64,000 nt of DNA from Anabaena sphaerica FACHB-251 (GTDB lineage Bacteria > Cyanobacteriota > Cyanobacteriia > Cyanobacteriales > Nostocaceae), in contig NZ_JACJQU010000015.1 of the NCBI RefSeq assembly GCF_014696825.1, forward strand, positions 1 through 64,000, in the 5' to 3' direction. Shown in pieces: positions 18,613-27,233 of this stretch; within the stretch, counting starts at the first letter, position 1; every line of letters starts with the position of its first letter. The position numbers were made by a program, and so were the translations under genes. The notes beneath the pieces were generated by a model. It was not told the DNA's origin and did no database searches. It saw only the letters and a program-made list of their open reading frames with translations.

Positions 18613-20109
18613 ATGAAATATTCCCTATCTGCAAATGCTGTTCAAGCACGTCAAACCAAAGAAAGATTTGCCAAACCAGAGGAACAATTATCTTATGAAT
18701 TAGGTAAAGCTGTACAGGAATTACCACCACTTTATACCAGATTATTAGCGGGAACAATTAGCGTTGTTATATTTGGGGCGATTTCCTGGGCGCATTTTTC
18801 AGAAATTGATGAAGTTGCTACAGCACCAGGAGAATTAATTGCTTCTAGTCAAGTTAGACCTGTGACATCTTTGGGTAATGGAACTATTTTAGCAGTGAAA
18901 GTGAAAGAAGGCGATCGCGTTACCAAAGATCAAGTTTTAATTGAACGTGATCCTAATTTACAACAAACTGATGTGAACCGATTGGCTAAAGCTAGTAAAT
19001 TGATTGAGGAAGATTTACAACGTTTACAAGCTGAAAGGACTGGGGGAAAAACTGCGGGAACGAAATTACAAGATGAATTGTTAAATTCGCGTTTGTTAGA
19101 CTATAAAGCTAAACAAGCAGCAGCTGAAGCTGAAGCACAACGTCAACTGGCAATTATCAATCAAGCCAAAATACTTTCAACTCGCTTACAAGAAAATTTA
19201 GCCAGTGCGAAAACCAGTGTTATTAATGCTCAAACTAATTTAGCTAATGCCGAAAATATCCGTCTTAAAGTTGCAAATAGTTTAAGTATTGCTCAAAAAA
19301 GAGAAGAAAATCTCCGCACTTTATTAACTCCCGGTGCTGTTCCCAGAGTTGATTATTTAGAGGCACAAGAAAGATTAAACCGTGCAAATACTGATATTAT
19401 TAGAAGTTCAGATGAAGTAACCAACGCCGAAAATAGAGTTACAGAAGCTCAAGATAAAGTGACATCTTTAGAAAAAGATATTGCTGCTCAAAAGCAAGAA
19501 ATTCGCCAAGCAGAACAAGCTTATCAAACTGCAAAAAATCAAGATTTACGTTTAACTTCTGAAAGACAAAGTGAAATTTTAACCCAAATCAATAAACGCA
19601 AAGAAGAATTAACTAATGTTGCTGGACAATTAGAACAAGCGAGAAAGCAAAAAGACGGAGAAACTATTAAAGCACCTGTAGCGGGAACAATTTATAAAAT
19701 CAAAGCGACTAAAGGACCTGTTCAATCTGGGGAAGAATTGTTATCAATTGTCCCCGAAGGAGAAGAAATGCTTTTAGAGGTGAAAGTTCTGAACCGGGAT
19801 ATAGGATTTATCCGTCAGGATATGAAAGCAAAAGTCAAACTAGCAACTTTCCCTTTTCAAGAATTTGGTGTTGTGGATGGTGAAGTTTTACAAATTAGTC
19901 CAAATGCAGTTGTTGATAAAGAATTGGGTTTAGTTTTTCCGACGCGAATTAAGCTAAGTAAGCATTCAATGAATGTGCGGGGACAAGAGGTGGAATTTAC
20001 GCCAGGGATGGCTGCAAATGCTGAGATTGTGACTAGGAAGAAGTCGGTTTTAACGTTTATTGTTGAGCCAATTACCCGCAGATTTAGTGAGGCTTTTTCT
20101 GTGAGGTAA
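18613..20109 (+). CDS. HlyD-family secretion adaptor (membrane fusion protein)
   Basis: 498 residues from ATG 18613. After a cytosolic N-terminus of about 40 residues comes one membrane segment (LLAGTISVVIFGAISWAHF). The first lipoyl half-motif follows (ILAVKVKEGDRVTKDQVLIERDP), then a long coiled coil at about 110-345 rich in Ala, Gln and Glu, and the second lipoyl half (IKAPVAGTIYKIKATKGPVQSGEELLSIVPEGEEM). A beta-barrel (MKAKVKLATFPFQEFGVVDGEV) closes the protein. Such adaptors join an inner-membrane ABC exporter to a TolC-like channel in type I secretion. The exporter that normally sits next to it is not present in this window. Confidence 0.92.
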   Translation: MKYSLSANAVQARQTKERFAKPEEQLSYELGKAVQELPPLYTRLLAGTISVVIFGAISWAHFSEIDEVATAPGELIASSQVRPVTSLGNGTILAVKVKEGDRVTKDQVLIERDPNLQQTDVNRLAKASKLIEEDLQRLQAERTGGKTAGTKLQDELLNSRLLDYKAKQAAAEAEAQRQLAIINQAKILSTRLQENLASAKTSVINAQTNLANAENIRLKVANSLSIAQKREENLRTLLTPGAVPRVDYLEAQERLNRANTDIIRSSDEVTNAENRVTEAQDKVTSLEKDIAAQKQEIRQAEQAYQTAKNQDLRLTSERQSEILTQINKRKEELTNVAGQLEQARKQKDGETIKAPVAGTIYKIKATKGPVQSGEELLSIVPEGEEMLLEVKVLNRDIGFIRQDMKAKVKLATFPFQEFGVVDGEVLQISPNAVVDKELGLVFPTRIKLSKHSMNVRGQEVEFTPGMAANAEIVTRKKSVLTFIVEPITRRFSEAFSVR

Positions 20110-20191
20110 TTAGAGTATATATGATTTTAGTTACCTAGCTTTGTCAGGTAATAAGCTACTGGTAAACGGTAATGGTATATAAGTAGTGATT

Positions 20192-20335
20192 TTAGAGTCT
20201 GTAAGCTTTGATATGTCGTTCTAATTTCACTACATATTTATCACTACCAGAAAACTTTCTTTTGCCTAGAGTAATGGAAAAAGAATTATCATATTGGGCT
20301 ATTGTAAATGTACCTGAAACGTTTAATAACTTCAT
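20192..20335 (-). CDS. Small 47-aa protein, third gene of the hydrolase-caspase operon
   Basis: A short frame starting at ATG 20335, whose ATG overlaps the TGA of the caspase/NB-ARC gene (ATGA, 20332-20335), and ending at TAA 20192-20194. The product begins MKLLNVSGTFTIAQYDNSF and ends YVVKLERHIKAYRL. It is basic (K/R-rich second half) and looks like a compact beta structure. I recognise no family. The identical 4-bp overlap at the preceding junction (23493-23496) suggests translational coupling of all three genes, which is the main reason to believe this gene is real. Confidence 0.55.
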   Translation of the reverse strand: MKLLNVSGTFTIAQYDNSFSITLGKRKFSGSDKYVVKLERHIKAYRL

Positions 20336-23300
20336 CTCCAGTAAGGAAACCCTGCATGGTTTAAGCGATCTCCTTTAACCCATCCTATTTTTTTTAAATC
20401 TTCCCACAGCCATTGATATACCCGTTCAGTTACAGGGTTAGTCCCTAGCCATGTAAATGGAGTAAATGGACTTACTTTGAGTCCTTGAGGAAATAGAGCC
20501 GTTTGGGAAAATGAAGAGGGTAGAGAACTTTCATTTTCAATTAATTTAAAATCTACATAACTTTTTTGATTTTTAGATAAAGATTCCCAATGCCAACGCA
20601 TACTAATTGAATCAGCAGAATTTTTAGGTGGAGCAATATAACCAACAAGTCGAGCAGGTAAAATTGATGCTAACTTTAATTTAGGAACAAATTTCATAAA
20701 TAAATTATTAACTAATTGCTCATAACTTTCTATTGATTGCTGAAAAATTTCTGTTGTATAATTTAATAAAATTTCATCAGAAATATTAGAGCGACTTTTA
20801 TATACTTGAATAGAAGGAGAAAAAGTTAAATGAGTTTGACCTTTATCACTACAAGCTTCTATCTCAATTCTTAACTGGTTTAAACAGTGTTTCCTCATTG
20901 AGGAAAACTGGTTTTGATTAACTTTAGATAAGCAGTTTTCAATCTCGTCTAAAGCAATTGGATCATAATATTCATTTCGGTATGGGTAGGAGTTTATTAG
21001 ATGTTTCCGAGTTAAATAAATAGCTGCGTGCCAACCAGCCTCCAGAGAAAGATATCCTGATGAAACAGGAAGCGAACGTTCTTGTAATAGTTTTGATAAT
21101 TTCTCAACAATATGATCAAAAGTATACTGCCAAGCTGTAGATACATTGGGTTTAATCAAGGATGATCGAGATTGAAAATGACTCCAACCTAATTCAAAAA
21201 GTGCATTTAGATATGAAGAATCACAAGTATAATGATAGTCAACAATTTTGGTAGCTTCTGAAGGTAATTCAACAATATTTTCTTGAATATTATCTCCAAA
21301 ATACCAACCTGTTACAAGGGAAAATAGATTTGGATTATTTATTAATATTTGTTCAGAGAGAATAGCACCAGAATTAGGTAGCTTATTGAGCAGATTATCT
21401 ATGAAACTGCTGCTATTTTTTTCAACCAAAGCAACACCTAAAACTGGTAAATTACCATCTACTCTTAGAGGCATTAATAATTTGGCTAATTTATCTAGTC
21501 CATTACACCAAGATTGACTGGCTATATAAACTTGCTTTCCCCATTCTAATGCTGATAATGGTGAAGTTGGAGGAAAGTTCCAATTTAATAATCCTTTTTG
21601 TAAAATTTCGGTAATACAGATAGTATTTTTAGTTGCAATATACCCAATTTTTAAAGCTACTGCTTCCATTAAATTAGTCTGTGTTAATTCAACTAATTTA
21701 CTTTGAAAAAACTCTCTAATTAATTCATGGAGTTTATAAGTCTCTTTTCCTTCACGTTGCAGTAAATGTAGATATACTAGAAATTCATCTCTAGCTTCTT
21801 CTAAATTTTTTGGATCTTGCTCAGGAAAACACTGCTCTATCAACTGCCAAGACATAGGGACTAAATCAAATATACACAAAAATAAACTCAACTCTTTGGC
21901 TGTAGAATTTAATTCTTGCCAGCTTAAATCAAAAGCGGCCGAAACTCCTAACTCAGCCGTCATATCTGAAGTAAACTTTTCCGGTTTTTGTAATGCTTGT
22001 TGCTTCACTCCGTTGGCTTCTAAACGTTCCAACATTTCTGCTAATGATAAATCGTGTTTATATTGCAGATAACGTCCTACTAACTCCAATCCTAATGGTA
22101 AACAACCTAAAAACTCACATATTTTCTGAGCAATTGTGTATTCATTTTGTATTCTTTCTCTACTGATAAATGACTCTAATAAAATAATGGCTGTATCTAG
22201 TCCTAATACTTTTAACTCTATTCTTTGATTAGATTGTAATAGTTCTAATCGTGTAGTTATTAACACTCGAAAATGAGAATTTACAGAAGGAAGATAAGAT
22301 TTAATATGTGCATAGTTATTAACATCATCTAATACAATTAAAACATTTTCCTCTTGCCAATTTTGCCAACACCAACGTACTTGATTATCTAAACCTTTAA
22401 TATGTTCAGGAATCTTTAAGCCTAAATAGTTTTGAGCAAAATTAACAATTTGTTCACCGATATTCTCATCTCTTACCCGCAACCAACAAACACCACCAGA
22501 ATATGTTCCTTGTTCCCAATAATGTAAAGCATATTGCAAGGCTAATTCGGTTTTACCTACACCACCCATACCAGCAATAGCGGTAATTGCAACTCGTTCT
22601 CTTTGTTGTAATTTCTGGTGCAAGTCTGTTAGTGCTGTTTCTCGTCCGACAAATTTAATTACACTACTGCGGGGAATATTTTGGGGAGTAATTGACTTTG
22701 TAAACGGATTTTCACTATGTTTATCGCCATCCCAATTTTGATAATAATAATATGTTGGTAATTGTTGTTTATCTAAACTCGCAAATTGCTGTTTAACTTT
22801 ATCAGCAACTGTCCGCATATCGGGAGGCCAAATATCTAACGGTTCTTGTGCCAAAGCTTCCCTGACAGCTTGGGAAAAATACCCTGTTTTTTCTTGGGAA
22901 TTAACTTTAGCTTTTTCTCCCTCTCTTGTGGCTAATAAAATAAATTGTTGACTTTCTGTTCTTGGTTTACCACTAGAAAAACTTCTGCCACCTAAATTCG
23001 TTGGTCTTCCTGCTGATTCTACAAGATAATTGGCACAAGCATCAATAATAACAACATGATGACGAATTGCAAAAGCATCTGACTTGAAAAATAGCAGCAA
23101 AGAATCTAAATCAATATTCTGCCAATTCAGTTTGGTAATATCAGCACACAATAACCGTCGTTCTCGTTTTGAAGTAATTAAACCATGTCCTGCCCAAAAT
23201 AGATAAAACAAATCTCCTGATTTTTGTGATAAAAAATCTGTGATAATTGTAAAAATATTTGCTTCTGTTGCTGCTTCTATCTCTAAATCTGCTTGGGAAA

Positions 23301-23496
23301 ATAAATTTTGATTTTCTTCTAAATAAGACAAACACAGGCGAATATTTGCTTTTGGTACTCCCCTTTGAATTAGCCAATCAGCAAATTTGAGCGCGTCCAT
23401 TGCTGGGGCTGTGACATTCCAAGCTTTTTCTTGATATTTCTCTATGCCAACAACTAGAGCATAAGTCCGCTCTGGTTTAGCGGTAAACTTGATCAT
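20332..23496 (-). CDS. Caspase-like peptidase fused to NB-ARC/STAND ATPase
   Basis: 1054 residues from ATG 23496, which overlaps the hydrolase stop by 4 bp; a longer TTG start at 23541 is rejected. Residues 1-230 are a caspase-like (C14) domain with the catalytic His in LFYLFWAGHGL (His104) and Cys in VVIIDACANYL (Cys154). A linker ending DKQQLPTYY leads to an NB-ARC ATPase: P-loop GMGGVGKT (309-316), Walker B LIVLDD (386-391), sensor RVLITTR and the GxP-type LGCLPLGLEL (about 463-472). A winged helix ends near 605. The last 450 residues show no TPR or WD repeats and are unrecognised. This is a bacterial NLR-like architecture, expected to use a sensed ligand to activate the protease, probably for cell suicide or defence. 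Confidence 0.85.
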   Translation of the reverse strand: MIKFTAKPERTYALVVGIEKYQEKAWNVTAPAMDALKFADWLIQRGVPKANIRLCLSYLEENQNLFSQADLEIEAATEANIFTIITDFLSQKSGDLFYLFWAGHGLITSKRERRLLCADITKLNWQNIDLDSLLLFFKSDAFAIRHHVVIIDACANYLVESAGRPTNLGGRSFSSGKPRTESQQFILLATREGEKAKVNSQEKTGYFSQAVREALAQEPLDIWPPDMRTVADKVKQQFASLDKQQLPTYYYYQNWDGDKHSENPFTKSITPQNIPRSSVIKFVGRETALTDLHQKLQQRERVAITAIAGMGGVGKTELALQYALHYWEQGTYSGGVCWLRVRDENIGEQIVNFAQNYLGLKIPEHIKGLDNQVRWCWQNWQEENVLIVLDDVNNYAHIKSYLPSVNSHFRVLITTRLELLQSNQRIELKVLGLDTAIILLESFISRERIQNEYTIAQKICEFLGCLPLGLELVGRYLQYKHDLSLAEMLERLEANGVKQQALQKPEKFTSDMTAELGVSAAFDLSWQELNSTAKELSLFLCIFDLVPMSWQLIEQCFPEQDPKNLEEARDEFLVYLHLLQREGKETYKLHELIREFFQSKLVELTQTNLMEAVALKIGYIATKNTICITEILQKGLLNWNFPPTSPLSALEWGKQVYIASQSWCNGLDKLAKLLMPLRVDGNLPVLGVALVEKNSSSFIDNLLNKLPNSGAILSEQILINNPNLFSLVTGWYFGDNIQENIVELPSEATKIVDYHYTCDSSYLNALFELGWSHFQSRSSLIKPNVSTAWQYTFDHIVEKLSKLLQERSLPVSSGYLSLEAGWHAAIYLTRKHLINSYPYRNEYYDPIALDEIENCLSKVNQNQFSSMRKHCLNQLRIEIEACSDKGQTHLTFSPSIQVYKSRSNISDEILLNYTTEIFQQSIESYEQLVNNLFMKFVPKLKLASILPARLVGYIAPPKNSADSISMRWHWESLSKNQKSYVDFKLIENESSLPSSFSQTALFPQGLKVSPFTPFTWLGTNPVTERVYQWLWEDLKKIGWVKGDRLNHAGFPYWR

Positions 23497-24671
23497 GGTA
23501 GTCTGGGGATTATCGCTTTCCAAGTGGCGGTATTTGTCCAATATGCGCCATGTGCTTGGGGAAATGGTTGTTTACTATCTACCTGCACATCTTGTACTTG
23601 ATTCGGGAATATATTAGCACCAATATAACTGAGAAAATCCCGTAAATCATAAATATTCAACCACTGTGGAAAATATGCGGGTAAAGGTTGACCAAATTCT
23701 AAACTGGATAAAGCATTAATTTCATATAAAAACGGCGCTTGAGAACCAACTGTAACTAATAATTCCACTGCGGGTAGTTGTTCTTGTATCAACAAATCAA
23801 CAGCAGCGATACCGCCTAAACTGTGACAGATTAAAACTACTGGTGGTTCAGCGTTGGCTATTGTTTCCCGAATAAAAGCGCGAATTTTTTCACCCCTGGC
23901 TTGATATAGCAAAATATCCCCAGGCATAGGCGATACTGAATTGGTAATTGCACCACGTCGGCGTTTTACCCAATTAGTACCTATTGGTTGTAGAAGTTGG
24001 GAGATTTTTTGTAATGTCCAGTTCCCTAACCCTAATTCTGGTTCTGTTAAAGTCAGAGTCAGGCTTTCAACTAACTTATCTCGCAAATCTGCATCAGTAA
24101 GTATTAAGGGATACTGCTCTTTTTCCTGACTGTCAAATATTGCCTGAGCAATAATCGCCCTTGATATTACTAAACACCACTCATAGACGGAATCTGCTGC
24201 TGTTGATAACGCAAGATTGTAAGGTTCACTTTGAGTAACTTTTGCTAAAGCTGGAGTAAATTCTTCAGTAATTCCCGCTTTTGTTAATAGTGCGTTTAGT
24301 TCTGGTGTGGGCTGGTAGTTTATTAAAATTAATTGTATGCGATCGCTCGGCTGTTCCCCAAACGGATTATTACTTCCTTCCACCGACTTGAGTGACAACA
24401 CCCGCAACTCATACAAAGGGTCACGGTACAATTGTTGCCAAAGGATAATTTCCGGGTCTTCTTCTTCATCTCCTAACGCCAGTGTCGCATCATACAACGG
24501 TATAGATGCACCTTGAGCATTGAACTTTATCCCTAAAGAGTCACCCCATAAACAGGGAAGCACTGTTAAATCAGGACGTTGGCTAAGTAGCTTTTGCTCA
24601 ATTAACTTCAACGTTTTGTTATATTCGGCTTCTCTTACCCCTGTGCCATGAATAAATATTACAGTTGTCAT
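23493..24671 (-). CDS. Alpha/beta hydrolase preceding the caspase-STAND gene
   Basis: 392 residues from ATG 24671. The serine-hydrolase fold is visible: an N-terminal oxyanion-hole motif TVIFIHGTGVRE, the nucleophile elbow VVLICHSLGGIAAVDLL with Ser284 (Cys replaces the first Gly of GxSxG), a likely acid in NIYDLRDFLSY (Asp345), and the catalytic His in PQAHGAYW (His374). No signal peptide is present, so it acts in the cytosol. Lipase or esterase activity on membrane lipids is plausible but unproven. Its TGA overlaps the next ATG, so it is translated with the caspase/NB-ARC protein and may be a second effector or a regulator. It is first in the operon. Confidence 0.8.
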   Translation of the reverse strand: MTTVIFIHGTGVREAEYNKTLKLIEQKLLSQRPDLTVLPCLWGDSLGIKFNAQGASIPLYDATLALGDEEEDPEIILWQQLYRDPLYELRVLSLKSVEGSNNPFGEQPSDRIQLILINYQPTPELNALLTKAGITEEFTPALAKVTQSEPYNLALSTAADSVYEWCLVISRAIIAQAIFDSQEKEQYPLILTDADLRDKLVESLTLTLTEPELGLGNWTLQKISQLLQPIGTNWVKRRRGAITNSVSPMPGDILLYQARGEKIRAFIRETIANAEPPVVLICHSLGGIAAVDLLIQEQLPAVELLVTVGSQAPFLYEINALSSLEFGQPLPAYFPQWLNIYDLRDFLSYIGANIFPNQVQDVQVDSKQPFPQAHGAYWTNTATWKAIIPRLP

Positions 24672-24689
24672 TAATCAATATATACTCTC

Positions 24690-24725
24690 ACCGATAAATT
24701 TACCTATATATCAATCATTATCGGT
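24690..24725. promoter_or_regulatory. Inverted repeat upstream of the hydrolase-caspase operon
   Basis: ACCGATAA (24690-24697) and TTATCGGT (24718-24725) are perfect inverted half-sites, with centres 28 bp apart, 19-54 bp before the hydrolase ATG. Position and symmetry would suit an operator for a dimeric regulator. No regulator gene is adjacent, so this is a guess from symmetry alone. Confidence 0.35.
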
Positions 24726-24869
24726 AAGAATGCTATTTCTGTCAATTTGTATATAAAAAATTAACATCGGCTTATACGTGAATTAATTAAATAGAATAAA
24801 TTAAAATACTTGTATAGTTTTTTTGAATAGTCTCTACAGTATTGTTTGTGATGTTATCATTTTCACTGC

Positions 24870-25275
24870 CTGAATCAGGATTTACAGGATTTGAGGATTT
24901 ACAGGATGAGGATTAATCATTAAGACGGGATGAGAAAATTTTGGTAATTCTCTATTATTTTCACGGTTAATTTATTCTTTTCGACTTTGTGAGAAACAGA
25001 GCATACACAGATATTGAATACAGATACACAGATGGAATTTTAGTTTTATCCTGCTGTAAGTAAGTCGGTGGCAAAAAACCGTAGACGCGTAGCGGCTTCT
25101 CGAAGAGTAGTATGTAACAAAAAGTAAATTCACCAAAACCCTCTTCCCCGTTCCCCGTTAAGAGTTCCCTGTTCCCTTGTCATAACGACAATTTTTAACG
25201 CCCACTTACTTAAATCCTGATTCAGACAAAAAATACCATCCTGTAAATCCTCAAATCCTGTAAATCCTGATTCAG
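24870..25275. repeat. 406-bp element with perfect 39-bp inverted ends
   Basis: The arm at 24870-24908 (CTGAATCAGG...ACAGGATG) is an exact reverse complement of 25237-25275. Each arm itself repeats GGATTTACAGGAT. The interior has no coding frame and contains a second element (25057-25211). The layout is that of a miniature inverted-repeat element or deleted transposon. It occupies the intergenic region between the hydrolase and subtilase genes. Confidence 0.85.
25057..25211 (-). repeat. Nested ~155-bp element (dispersed repeat, copy 2)
   Basis: It starts TAAGTAAGTCGGTGGCAAAA and ends with the roughly inverted TTTTTAACGCCCACTTACTTA. Its part 25061-25170 is the reverse complement of 8355-8470, and its right end recurs at 12491-12511. 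It lies wholly inside the 406-bp inverted-repeat element, which implies a later insertion. Confidence 0.75.
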
Positions 25276-25375
25276 ACAATTAATATCAATCTTGATTTTT
25301 TATACAAGATATAATTATGCAACTTACTACCGCATATTCTTTAACCTAATGATATCAGTTCATTTACTCTATTTA

Positions 25376-26848
25376 TTACCTTTTCTTAAACAACTCCTCC
25401 TCCTCAATATCCCCATCACTAGCAATAGAGTATTTAACCACCGAACTGCCATAAGAGCGCGATAAAGACTGAGAAACTAAACTAACTAATCTGTCATCAT
25501 TCTGCTGATTCAAACTCTCCAAATTTGGCGTTTTAGTACCAAAATCACCAAAGCTTAACTTTAAATTATTATTACCAACAGATAAAACAATTGGTGGTAA
25601 AGGAATAGTTGATTGCGCTTGGAAACCTATCGGAAATGCTGAACCGATATCAATCAGACCGAAGGGTAATAAATCAATAGGAATAGGAAATGGAAACGGC
25701 AGAGAAGGCATAGGATTTGAAGGCTGACTAGGCTGTTGAGGATTTGGGTCATTTTCAGCCGTACTCGTAATAATATCTCGCACTTGGCCTTCTGTCAGGT
25801 TGGGGTTAGCACTAAGCATGAGCGCCACTACACCAGCAACATGGGGAGCGGCCATAGAAGTGCCACTGTAGTTAGCATATTGATTATTTGGAACTGTAGA
25901 GTAAATATCCTCGCCTGGGGCTGTAACATATTTGATTTCTTGAGAACCAGAACGGTTAGAAAAATCAGTCAGTTGATTACTTTTATTTACTGCCCCAACA
26001 GCAATTCCTGAATCATAAGCATAGCGAGCCGGATAGGATGGTGTAGAACCGCCATCGTTACCTGCGGCCATCACAACAATTACCCCTTTATTGCCGGCAT
26101 ATTCAATAGCTGATTTGAGAGTATTGTTAGAAGCATTACCTCCAAGGCTGAGGTTAATTACATCCGCACCATTATCTACAGCGTAACGGATACCGTTAGC
26201 AATATTTCCATAAGAACCTGAGCCATTTTGATCTAAAACTTTGACTGCCATAATCTTAGAATTAAAGGCAACACCAGTTACACCACTCCCATTATTTTCT
26301 CCCGCAATAGTTCCCGAAACATGAGTTCCATGACCATTATTATCTAGAACATTATTGTTATTATTATCAAAATTCCAACCTTGAATATCATCAATATAAC
26401 CATTTCCATCATCATCTATTCCATTACCAGCAATTTCTTTGGTATTCGTCCAGATATTATCATTTAAATCTTCGTGGTTATAGTCAACTCCAGTATCTAA
26501 AACAGCAACAATAATGCCCTGTCCTGTATGTCCATTCTGCCAAGCTGTAGGAGCGTTTACCATATCTGCACCCCAATTATTTCCACCCAACTTAGGAGCA
26601 TCTGGATATGGACTCACACCAGCTGCTTTACTGACTGCTGTTCCTGCATTTACTAAGCCATAACCATTGTTGGAGTTATAGCTGTTTGTGGTAGCAGTAG
26701 GTTCATTTGTTTCCTGCTGTGAATAGCTACTACGACTACCCCAACTTAAGCTACTGTCAACCTGAGTATGAAAAGAATCGACTGGTAAGACAGAAGTAAT
26801 ATTGAGTTCTTTTGGGGAGGAAAAATTTTCTTGAATATCAAATTTCAT
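25376..26848 (-). CDS. Subtilisin-like serine protease (S8 family)
   Basis: 490 residues from ATG 26848, preceded by AAAGGA; a TTG start at 26902 has no ribosome-binding site and is rejected. The catalytic triad is complete: Asp in VAVLDTGVDYNHED, His in NNGHGTHVSGTIAG, Ser in YSGTSMAAPHVAGVVALM. An oxyanion Asn lies in VVMAAGNDGG. The sequence NGIDDDGNGYIDDIQGWNF near the Asp is a calcium-binding-type loop common in cyanobacterial subtilases. The N-terminal 85 residues are Ser/Asn-rich with no clear signal peptide, and the C-terminus is proline-rich then hydrophobic (FPFPIPIDLLPFGLIDIG). It probably acts extracellularly or in the periplasm via an unusual export route; this is inference. Confidence 0.92.
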   Translation of the reverse strand: MKFDIQENFSSPKELNITSVLPVDSFHTQVDSSLSWGSRSSYSQQETNEPTATTNSYNSNNGYGLVNAGTAVSKAAGVSPYPDAPKLGGNNWGADMVNAPTAWQNGHTGQGIIVAVLDTGVDYNHEDLNDNIWTNTKEIAGNGIDDDGNGYIDDIQGWNFDNNNNNVLDNNGHGTHVSGTIAGENNGSGVTGVAFNSKIMAVKVLDQNGSGSYGNIANGIRYAVDNGADVINLSLGGNASNNTLKSAIEYAGNKGVIVVMAAGNDGGSTPSYPARYAYDSGIAVGAVNKSNQLTDFSNRSGSQEIKYVTAPGEDIYSTVPNNQYANYSGTSMAAPHVAGVVALMLSANPNLTEGQVRDIITSTAENDPNPQQPSQPSNPMPSLPFPFPIPIDLLPFGLIDIGSAFPIGFQAQSTIPLPPIVLSVGNNNLKLSFGDFGTKTPNLESLNQQNDDRLVSLVSQSLSRSYGSSVVKYSIASDGDIEEEELFKKR

Positions 26849-27233
26849 CAGACTTTTATCCTTTAAAATAATAATCTTTTTGTCACAGTCTGAATTTTTC
26901 AAACTTTGCTAAACAAAAGCTTGAAGCCGTTTTGAAATTGCCAGTTATTCCCCTTCGTCCATAATTACTATGGATTGACCAATAGAAAAAGCTAATTTGA
27001 TTACTAATTCACTAATTTAAAAACAAGCAATCATGACAATTATCAAGTCATGATTTAATAACTTACTTGATAGTTAAATGTGAGAATATAATAACAATTT
27101 AAGTAGATAAGTAAATAGATCCCCGATTTCTTTGAGAAGTCGGGGATCAGGGTACGGAAAATTTCGATAATTAAATAATTTAAATAAAAAAGTAGAATGC
27201 ACCGAAATTAGCAAAAGAGACAGTTTTAGATAC
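26849..27233. other. Gene-free stretch between the subtilase and pentapeptide genes
   Basis: It is AT-rich and holds the subtilase upstream region. Apart from the inverted repeat at 27118-27148, I see no coding frame or RNA gene in it. Confidence 0.5.
27118..27148. repeat. GATCCCCGATTTCT hairpin
   Basis: The arms GATCCCCGATTTCT and AGAAGTCGGGGATC are separated by only 3 bases. It belongs to the dispersed family and lies downstream of the pentapeptide gene's stop, so it could also end that transcript. Confidence 0.75.
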
